In this document: piece by piece, positions 4,631 to 9,719 of the stretch
Numbering within the stretch: the first letter of the stretch is position 1
Layout: the number at the start of each line of letters is the position of its first letter
Assembly (NCBI GenBank): GCA_031265595.1
Contig: JAISCM010000128.1
Span: 1 to 9,719, forward strand
Reading direction: 5' to 3'
Length of the DNA: 9,719 nt
Origin: Tannerellaceae bacterium
Lineage (GTDB): Bacteria; Bacteroidota; Bacteroidia; Bacteroidales; Tannerellaceae
The notes under the pieces: generated by a model
Database searches by the model: none
Told to the model about the DNA's origin: nothing
The model's input: only the letters and a program-made list of their open reading frames with translations
Position numbers and translations under genes: made by a program

Positions 4631-4694
4631 CACGTTTCACCTTACTTTTCGCTTCTGTAAAGGGGTTGAAGCGTCTGATGAAAGGTGAAACGTG
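4631..4694. terminator. Nested stem-loop between convergent genes, probable bidirectional terminator
   Basis: CACGTTTCACCTT (4631-4643) is the exact reverse complement of 4682-4694 (13 bp). Inside the loop CGCTTC (4650-4655) pairs with GAAGCG (4668-4673). It lies between the end of the lipoprotein array and the end of the AmtB gene, which face each other. Neither side has a strong T run (CTTTAAAG on the right), so termination is only likely. Confidence 0.5.
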
Positions 4695-4742
4695 CTTTAA
4701 AGAAACAAGCTGGAAGGGAGATTTTCCTTTGCTTATTCCGGC

Positions 4743-6011
4743 TTATTCGGCGTCGTTATAGCCTAATTCGCCGTGCTGGGTAATGTCCAGACCGATGGAT
4801 TCGTCTTTTTTGTCGGCACGCAGGCCTATCACTTTGTCTACGAGCCAGAACAGGATACCTGTCATAACGGCGCTGTACACAATGGCTCCGCTATTGCAGA
4901 CGATTTGCACCCATAATTGATGGAAGTCTCCATACAAAGCGCCCTGTACGCCGCCTTCGCCGGTGATAAGCTGTGTGGCGAAGATGCCGGTGAGGATCGT
5001 TCCTACAAAGCCGCCTACGCCATGTACGCCGAAGGCATCCAGCGAATCGTCGTATTTCAGCTTCGGCTTTACCCAGGCAACGGCCATAAAGCAGATAATG
5101 GCCGCTACGATGCCGATAACGAATGCGCCTAATACGTCTACCGTGCCGGCGGCAGGCGTGATGGCTACCAGGCCGGCCACGCTTCCCGTACAAATACCTA
5201 CTACGGTGGGTTTCTTATTTACGATCCATTCGAGCGACATCCATACCAGCGCAGCCGTGGCCGTAGCCAGATGCGTTACCAGCAGCGCATTGGCGGCTAT
5301 TCCGTCTGCCGCCAGCCCGGAGCCGGCATTGAATCCGAACCATCCCAGCCACAGCAAGGCCGTTCCCAGCACCACGAAGGGGATATTATGCGGAGGAATC
5401 GGATGGCCAATCGTGCGATAACCTTTACGCCGTCCCAGCATGAGAACCATCACTAAGGCCGAGACGCCGGCATTGATATGAACCACCGTTCCTCCGGCAA
5501 AATCTATGGCGCCCATTTCCTGCATCCATCCGCCGCCCCATACCCAGTGGGCCATCGGATTATAGACAATGATCGCCCACAAAGCGCTGAACAGTAAGAA
5601 GCCCGAAAACTTGATCCGCTCGGCGAAAGCCCCAATAATAAGCGCGGGGGTGATAATAGCAAATTTACATTGAAACATGGCAAATAATATCTCCGGGATA
5701 TTGACTCCCTCGATGAGCGTATGGATCCCGATGCCTTTCAAAAACACTTTATCGAAGCCTCCGATAAAAAAACCCAGCGGGTGATGGCCATCCATATAGG
5801 TTGTTCCGAACACCCAGCTATACCCGAATGCAACCCATATAACGCTGATCAGGGCCGTCAGCACGAGGCATTGCATCATAATACTCAATACATTTTTACG
5901 CCTTACCAGTCCCCCGTAGAAGAAAGCCAGTCCGGGGATCGTCATCAGCATAACCAATATGGTAGCGACCAGTATCCAGGCCGTATTACCCACGTTAATT
6001 TCTTGTATCAT
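4743..6011 (-). CDS. amtB: Ammonium channel AmtB
   Basis: A 422-aa Amt/Mep/Rh-family inner-membrane protein of full length, with about 11 membrane segments and no cleaved signal peptide, as the first helix follows MIQEINVGNT directly. Hallmarks are the signature DFAGGTVVHINAG (about 170-182), the pore twin histidines His178 and His330 (FGVHGVGG), Phe113 (MFQCKF) and Phe225 (GWFGFNAG) of the phenylalanine gate, and Trp158 (VWGGG) at the external ammonium site. The cytoplasmic tail GLDITQHGELGYND keeps the conserved GLDxxxHGExxY form that contacts PII. It conducts ammonia derived from external ammonium when nitrogen is scarce. It lies 41 bp after the PII gene in the same direction, so both are probably on one transcript and the PII protein is expected to block this channel when nitrogen is plentiful. 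Confidence 0.97.
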   Translation of the reverse strand: MIQEINVGNTAWILVATILVMLMTIPGLAFFYGGLVRRKNVLSIMMQCLVLTALISVIWVAFGYSWVFGTTYMDGHHPLGFFIGGFDKVFLKGIGIHTLIEGVNIPEILFAMFQCKFAIITPALIIGAFAERIKFSGFLLFSALWAIIVYNPMAHWVWGGGWMQEMGAIDFAGGTVVHINAGVSALVMVLMLGRRKGYRTIGHPIPPHNIPFVVLGTALLWLGWFGFNAGSGLAADGIAANALLVTHLATATAALVWMSLEWIVNKKPTVVGICTGSVAGLVAITPAAGTVDVLGAFVIGIVAAIICFMAVAWVKPKLKYDDSLDAFGVHGVGGFVGTILTGIFATQLITGEGGVQGALYGDFHQLWVQIVCNSGAIVYSAVMTGILFWLVDKVIGLRADKKDESIGLDITQHGELGYNDAE

Positions 6012-6052
6012 ATTCTTATCTTTTTTACCTTAAAAAACTATAACCCTAAAAC

Positions 6053-6400
6053 CTATTCTTTGTTGTACAGCGATTCTTCGCCGCTGTCGCCCGTGCGTAT
6101 CCGGATGGCCTGGTCTACGTCGTACACAAAAATCCGCCCATCGCCGCTCTCGCCGGTATAAGCCGCCTTCAATATGGCATTGATAGACTTTTCTACGTTC
6201 TGGTTGCGTACCACAAAACTGAGGTATATCCTGTCTATCGCATTAATGTCGTAGGCAATTCCTCTGAATACGAGGCCTTGCTTTGCATCGCCCTGGCCTT
6301 TTACATCCCACCAGGATAAGAAGTCGATATCGGCCGCGTGTAACGCTTCGCGGATATCCTGAAACTTCGATTTTCGTACAATTGCTTCAATCTTTTTCAT
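6053..6400 (-). CDS. glnK: PII nitrogen-regulatory protein (GlnK/GlnB family), Bacteroidetes T-loop variant
   Basis: A 115-aa PII protein. It starts MKKIEAIVRKSKFQDIREAL, has the family block YTGESGDGRIFVYDV (about 81-95) and the nucleotide-binding end AIRIRTGDSGEESL. PII trimers read ATP/ADP and 2-oxoglutarate and in this arrangement control AmtB. Differences from the E. coli proteins: the T-loop (about 34-52, KGQGDAKQGLVFRGIAYDI) is one residue shorter, the Tyr46 equivalent is Phe45, and Lys90 is Arg89. The tyrosine equivalent to the uridylylated Tyr51 appears kept as Tyr50, but whether it is modified cannot be told. Gln39, which helps bind 2-oxoglutarate and Mg, cannot be aligned with certainty; Gln41 may replace it. 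It follows the barrel gene by 21 bp and precedes amtB by 41 bp. Confidence 0.95.
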   Translation of the reverse strand: MKKIEAIVRKSKFQDIREALHAADIDFLSWWDVKGQGDAKQGLVFRGIAYDINAIDRIYLSFVVRNQNVEKSINAILKAAYTGESGDGRIFVYDVDQAIRIRTGDSGEESLYNKE

Positions 6401-6421
6401 ACATCCAATGTTTAAATTCGT

Positions 6422-7150
6422 TCATTTAATAGTGATCCCAAATACAAAATGAATGTCTTCCACAGCCGGATTGGCTATGACAGATGCAAATACAGGCAGG
6501 CTGAAATGCTCGCTTATCTTCACCTCCCTGGATGCGCCGAGTTGTATCGACGCGCACTTAAACCCATCCATTTCGGGGCCATACACAGCGCTTTCCCACG
6601 GCACGAAGCCGGCAGAGAGCGTAAAATCTACTTCCTTTACCTTAAAAGGATAAGCTACCTCTACGTAAGTAGACAAGGAATTGTCGCCGTTCGCTTTCTT
6701 ATTCCCTTCTCCCAGAAGGAACGTATTCCAGGCCAGTGATAACGGAAACGATCCGGGCAGGGCGTACGACAGGCCTGCTTCGAGCAAATGCCCCGCATTG
6801 CCGTTGTCCGGGCGGCTGAAATACCGGTTGGCGCCCTCTCCGTCCCACCAGTAATCGGTAAGCAGGATACTTACCCCACCGGCGGTATAGCCGAGGGAGA
6901 AATCTACTTCCTTATTACCGTTTCCGCCTATATCGGTAGACGCCCACGCTGCAAGAGACAGCCCGTTATACCCTACCGACAGCGACGGCTGCACACTTGC
7001 CCCGGCTTGCTTGAAGCCTCTCCATACATAGCTGCTCACCAAATCTCCCGAAAGAGCAGCTTCTACCTTCCCTGATTCTTGCGAATAGCTATTGCCAACA
7101 GACAATACGGCCGCAATGAATACACTCAAAACAACTTTTTTTGCTTCCAT
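6422..7150 (-). CDS. Outer-membrane beta-barrel protein, Gcw_chp/TIGR02001-like
   Basis: A 242-aa secreted protein. The signal peptide MEAKKVVLSVFIAAVLSVGNSYS is probably cut before QES. The mature part is a run of short amphipathic strands with many Gly, Ser, Tyr and Trp, ending FVFGITIK, as in outer-membrane barrels. The start LSGDLVSSYVWRGFKQAGAS followed by SVGYNGLSLAAWAST resembles the opening of the Gcw_chp family (SxYVxRG), whose function is undefined; this match is from memory. It sits between the glutamine synthetase and PII genes and is only 21 bp from the PII gene, so it may help ammonium or another small nitrogen compound cross the outer membrane, or respond to nitrogen supply. 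That role is inferred from context alone. The ATG at 7150 follows an A/T-rich leader. Confidence 0.82.
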   Translation of the reverse strand: MEAKKVVLSVFIAAVLSVGNSYSQESGKVEAALSGDLVSSYVWRGFKQAGASVQPSLSVGYNGLSLAAWASTDIGGNGNKEVDFSLGYTAGGVSILLTDYWWDGEGANRYFSRPDNGNAGHLLEAGLSYALPGSFPLSLAWNTFLLGEGNKKANGDNSLSTYVEVAYPFKVKEVDFTLSAGFVPWESAVYGPEMDGFKCASIQLGASREVKISEHFSLPVFASVIANPAVEDIHFVFGITIK

Positions 7151-7270
7151 AAAAATACCTTTTTAGTGAATAATAAAAAAAACAGCGAGTAGGTAAACCG
7201 GCTGGGAGCGAGCTCCCGCTACCGGCTTACAACATCCAGTGAAAATATGTTTTGCTTAAAGCAGCAGTCG
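7151..7270 (-). promoter_or_regulatory. Gap with hairpin between glutamine synthetase and barrel genes
   Basis: On the minus strand a hairpin with stem GGGAGC/GCTCCC (7204-7209 / 7212-7217) is extended by CCGG on both sides (7198-7201 / 7222-7225) across an asymmetric bulge. A run of eight T follows on the minus strand about 16 nt later (7174-7181). It may be a leaky terminator or processing site that sets the ratio of glutamine synthetase to the three downstream genes. I see no clear promoter for the barrel gene. Confidence 0.45.
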
Positions 7271-9457
7271 TTATCTGATAAAGAGCAGTTCCCTGTATTT
7301 GGGCAACGGCCACATCTCATTGTCTACGATCAGTTCGAGTTTGTCGATGTGGTGACGGATCTCGTCCAGATAAGGCGTGATCTTGTCGTGGTAGGCAATG
7401 GCCTTTTCCTGTTCGCCTTCTATGGCGTTGGCTGCCTTCCGGGCGTCTATCATTTCATGTACCTTCGCATGTATTGCGTTCACATGGGTTGATATTTTCT
7501 CTACTAAGCGGATTTGCTCTCCGGCCATGATGGCAAAGCGGCTTTCGTCTGAAAGAACTGTTTTCAGGTTGGCTATGTTGCTCAGTAAGACAGATTGGTA
7601 GTTTATCGATACCGGTATGATATGATTGAGCGCCAGATCGCCCAATACGCGCGATTCTATCTGTATTTTCTTGGTATACGTTTCCCACTTCACTTCGTTG
7701 CGGGCATGAAGCTCTACTTCAGACATTACGCCGGCGAAGGTCTTTATGCTCTGCGGCGTGGTGTAGCTGTCGTAAATAAGGGGGACGCTTGTTTCGCAAT
7801 CCAGGCCTCTTTCTTTGGCCTCTTCTTTCCAGGCGTCGCTATAGTTATTGCCATTGAAGCGGATGGGGCGCGATTCTTTTATGTACTTTTTAAGCACTTC
7901 GTATAGCGCTTCTTCTTTGGATTTTCCGGCGGCGATGCGTTCGTCTGTCTCTTGTTTGAACAGGATGAGTTGTTCGGCAACGGCTGCGTTCAGCGCCGTC
8001 ATGGCTGAGGCGCAATTGGCCGACGAACCTACTGCGCGAAACTCAAACCGGTTTCCCGTAAAGGCAAAGGGAGAGGTGCGGTTGCGGTCGGTACTATCTA
8101 AGATGATTTCGGGGATCTGGCCTACGCCCAGACTTATCCCTTTTTTCTTGTCGGCTACAATGGCATCCTGGATAGAGCTGCTTTCAAACTTATCAAGGAT
8201 GTCGCTTACTTCTGTTCCCAGAAATACGGAGATAATAGCCGGCGGCGCTTCGTTAGCCCCCAACCGGTGTGCGTTGGTAGCCGACGAAATAGATGCTTTC
8301 AGCAATCCATTGTTTTTGTACACCGCTGCAAGGATATTGACCACGAAGGTGACGAAGCGCAGGTTCTCTTTTGTATTCTTCCCTGGCGACAGCAGGTTGA
8401 TGCCCGTGTCTGTACCCAGCGACCAGTTGTTGTGCTTGCCCGAGCCGTTGATCCCTTTGAAAGGCTTTTCGTGCAGCAATACCCGGAAGGAATGTTTGCG
8501 GGCGATCTTATCCATCAACGACATTACAAGGAGGTTGTGGTCTACGGCCAGGTTACATTCTTCGTAAATAGGGGCCAGCTCAAACTGATTGGGCGCTACT
8601 TCATTGTGGCGGGTCTTTACGGGGATGCCCAGCGCGTACGATTCGTATTCCAGCTCCTTCATAAACTGTTGTACCCGTAAGGGGATGGAGCCGAAATAAT
8701 GATCTTCGAGCTGCTGGTTCTTGGCGCTTTCGTGGCTCATCAGCGTCCGGCCCGTCAGCATTAAATCGGGGCGTGCAGCATACAGGTCTTCATCCACCAG
8801 GAAATACTCCTGCTCCCAACCCAGGTTGGCATGTACGTTCGTAACATCTTCGTCGAAGTAATGGCATACGTCTACTGCCGCCTTGTTTATCTTTGCGATG
8901 GCCCTCAATAAGGGCGTTTTGTAGTCGAGCGCCTCTCCCGTGTACGAAATAAATATGGTAGGGATGCACAGCGTATCTTCTACGATGAAAGCCGGCGACG
9001 TAGGGTCCCATGCTGAATAGCCCCTTGCCTCGAAGGTATTGCGCAAGCCTCCGGATGGGAAACTTGATGCATCCGGCTCTTGCTGGGCCAGCAGCTTGCC
9101 GCTGAACTCTTCTATCAATCCCCCATGCCCGTCGTGTTCTGCAAAGGCGTCGTGCTTCTCGGCGGTCCCGTCGGTCAGCGGATGAAACCAGTGCGTATAA
9201 TGCGTCGCTCCGTTTTCCAAAGCCCACATACGCATACCTGCCGCCACATGCTCGGCTATTCCCCTGTTTATCGTTTCTCCTTTGTCTATCACCTTACTGA
9301 TGATGCCGTAGGTTTCTTTCGACAGGTACTTCATCATGGCTTTGCGGTTGAATACTTTTTCGCCGTAATATTCAGACGTTTTTATCCGGGGCTTTTCAAC
9401 CTCCATCGGTTTGCGGTTTGACGCCGCCGAAACGGCTTGCTGACGTAATTTGGACAT
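7271..9457 (-). CDS. glnN: Type III glutamine synthetase (GSIII, GlnN)
   Basis: A 728-aa protein from the ATG at 9457, matching the usual length of about 729 for Bacteroides GlnN. It joins ammonium to glutamate using ATP to make glutamine in the cytoplasm. Typical GSIII segments in order are NATHYTHWFHPLTDG-like sequence near 85-97 (here GATHYTHWFHPLTDG), SGKLLAQQEPDASSFPSGG (about 119-137), WEQEYFLVDEDLYAARPDL (214-232) with metal-binding glutamates, KTRHNEVAPNQFELAP (281-296), the nucleotide/active-site loop NGSGKHNNWSLGTDTG (337-352), HRLGANEAPPAI (397-408) and NRTSPFAFTGNRFEFRA (459-475). The C-terminus ends WPLPKYRELLF, as in B. fragilis. A TTG at 9466 would add only three residues (MLF) and was rejected in favour of MSKLRQQ. 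It is flanked by asparagine synthetase upstream and PII/AmtB downstream, forming a nitrogen-assimilation cluster. Confidence 0.97.
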   Translation of the reverse strand: MSKLRQQAVSAASNRKPMEVEKPRIKTSEYYGEKVFNRKAMMKYLSKETYGIISKVIDKGETINRGIAEHVAAGMRMWALENGATHYTHWFHPLTDGTAEKHDAFAEHDGHGGLIEEFSGKLLAQQEPDASSFPSGGLRNTFEARGYSAWDPTSPAFIVEDTLCIPTIFISYTGEALDYKTPLLRAIAKINKAAVDVCHYFDEDVTNVHANLGWEQEYFLVDEDLYAARPDLMLTGRTLMSHESAKNQQLEDHYFGSIPLRVQQFMKELEYESYALGIPVKTRHNEVAPNQFELAPIYEECNLAVDHNLLVMSLMDKIARKHSFRVLLHEKPFKGINGSGKHNNWSLGTDTGINLLSPGKNTKENLRFVTFVVNILAAVYKNNGLLKASISSATNAHRLGANEAPPAIISVFLGTEVSDILDKFESSSIQDAIVADKKKGISLGVGQIPEIILDSTDRNRTSPFAFTGNRFEFRAVGSSANCASAMTALNAAVAEQLILFKQETDERIAAGKSKEEALYEVLKKYIKESRPIRFNGNNYSDAWKEEAKERGLDCETSVPLIYDSYTTPQSIKTFAGVMSEVELHARNEVKWETYTKKIQIESRVLGDLALNHIIPVSINYQSVLLSNIANLKTVLSDESRFAIMAGEQIRLVEKISTHVNAIHAKVHEMIDARKAANAIEGEQEKAIAYHDKITPYLDEIRHHIDKLELIVDNEMWPLPKYRELLFIR

Positions 9458-9524
9458 AAATAACAAAATTTGTAGATTTAATACTATGAATACTATGAAT
9501 GATCAGATGAATCGTACGGAGAGG
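9458..9524 (-). promoter_or_regulatory. Short AT-rich gap upstream of glnN with direct repeats
   Basis: These 67 bp separate the asparagine synthetase stop from the glnN start. On the plus strand TACTATGAA occurs twice in a row (9483-9491 and 9492-9500). A near -7 element on the minus strand (AAATTTTG, one mismatch to TAnnTTTG) lies too close to the start codon for an ordinary leader. Either the two genes are cotranscribed or a regulator uses the repeat; neither is proven. Confidence 0.3.
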
Positions 9525-9719
9525 CTATTGATCATAGGCCTTCTCGTGAACGGCTTTTACGGCGCGCCCCGAAGGATCGGGTCTGTTCTTGAAAGAAGCG
9601 TCCCACTCTAAGGCGGTGGCGCTGCTGCAAGCTACAGACAGCTCGGAGGGCACGGTGCTTGCTGCCGAAGCAGAGGCGAAATGCTCTTCAAACATGGTGC
9701 GATACCAATACTCCTCTTT
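9525..9719 (-). CDS. asnB: Asparagine synthetase (glutamine-hydrolysing), C-terminal end only
   Basis: The minus-strand frame entering from the right edge encodes 64 residues and stops with TAG at 9525-9527. It reads KEEYWYRTMFEEHF, then TVPSELSVACSSATALEWD and ASFKNRPDPSGRAVKAVHEK ending AYDQ. This matches the conserved C-terminus of AsnB proteins: EEYxYRxxFE, the VAC(S)xxxALEWD segment and DPSGRA followed by VHxxAY. The enzyme transfers the amide of glutamine to aspartate using ATP. The glutaminase and most of the synthetase domain lie outside the window. It is in the same direction as glnN, 67 bp upstream, linking glutamine production to glutamine use. The frame is too short to have been listed by length alone; the motif agreement makes the call strong. 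Confidence 0.9.
   Translation of the reverse strand, partial: KEEYWYRTMFEEHFASASAASTVPSELSVACSSATALEWDASFKNRPDPSGRAVKAVHEKAYDQ

Noticed and set aside
4963..5421. 152-aa plus-strand frame inside amtB
   Set aside because: It is antisense to the conserved channel core and has low-complexity Ala/Thr/Pro content without a recognisable protein.
7848..8567. 239-aa plus-strand frame inside glnN
   Set aside because: It is antisense to strongly conserved glutamine synthetase motifs and shows no domain; long antisense frames are common opposite such genes.
9458..9524. Sigma-54 promoter for glnN
   Set aside because: No paired GG and GC elements with the right spacing were found on the minus strand in the gap.

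Overview
The window looks like chromosomal DNA of an anaerobic Bacteroidales bacterium, in my judgement closest to Parabacteroides/Tannerella-type genomes. The grounds are a type III glutamine synthetase of the Bacteroides fragilis GlnN kind, a Bacteroidetes-style PII/AmtB pair, many small SPII lipoproteins, A-rich start regions without clear Shine-Dalgarno sequences, and candidate promoters of the TAnnTTTG type. The organism assignment is inference from remembered family resemblance; no search was run.

Left end (1-1060, + strand): a three-gene cassette that reads like a phage or prophage-derived lysis module. It holds the C-terminal end of an N-acetylmuramoyl-L-alanine amidase, a 76-aa protein with two membrane segments (holin-like) overlapping it by ATGA, and a 159-aa protein with a lipobox near its N-terminus and a membrane anchor at its C-terminus, the topology of a unimolecular spanin. 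A strong intrinsic terminator closes the unit. A GC-rich repeat occurs twice in opposite orientation, once in the 3' end of the holin-like gene and once in the signal-peptide region of the spanin-like gene.

Middle (1061-4742, + strand): an array of five paralogous lipoproteins of 140-147 aa, in two blocks (three genes, then two). Each block is preceded by parts of the same leader sequence. In the second block the leader is split by about 720 bp carrying an unrelated lipocalin-like lipoprotein gene. Neighbouring paralogues share nearly identical ends and differ mostly in a central segment, a pattern suggesting duplication, gene conversion and diversification. Their function is unknown. The convergent gap 4504-4742 holds two sizeable stem-loop structures.

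Right end (4743-9719, - strand): an ammonium-assimilation cluster read right to left: asparagine synthetase (C-terminal end only), type III glutamine synthetase, an outer-membrane beta-barrel protein, a PII signal protein and an AmtB ammonium channel. Together they would import ammonium, sense nitrogen/energy state, and fix ammonium into glutamine and asparagine. The three distal genes are closely spaced and probably cotranscribed; the 120-bp gap after the glutamine synthetase gene contains a hairpin that may separate expression of the two halves.

No tRNA, rRNA, CRISPR array, transposase or integrase was seen.
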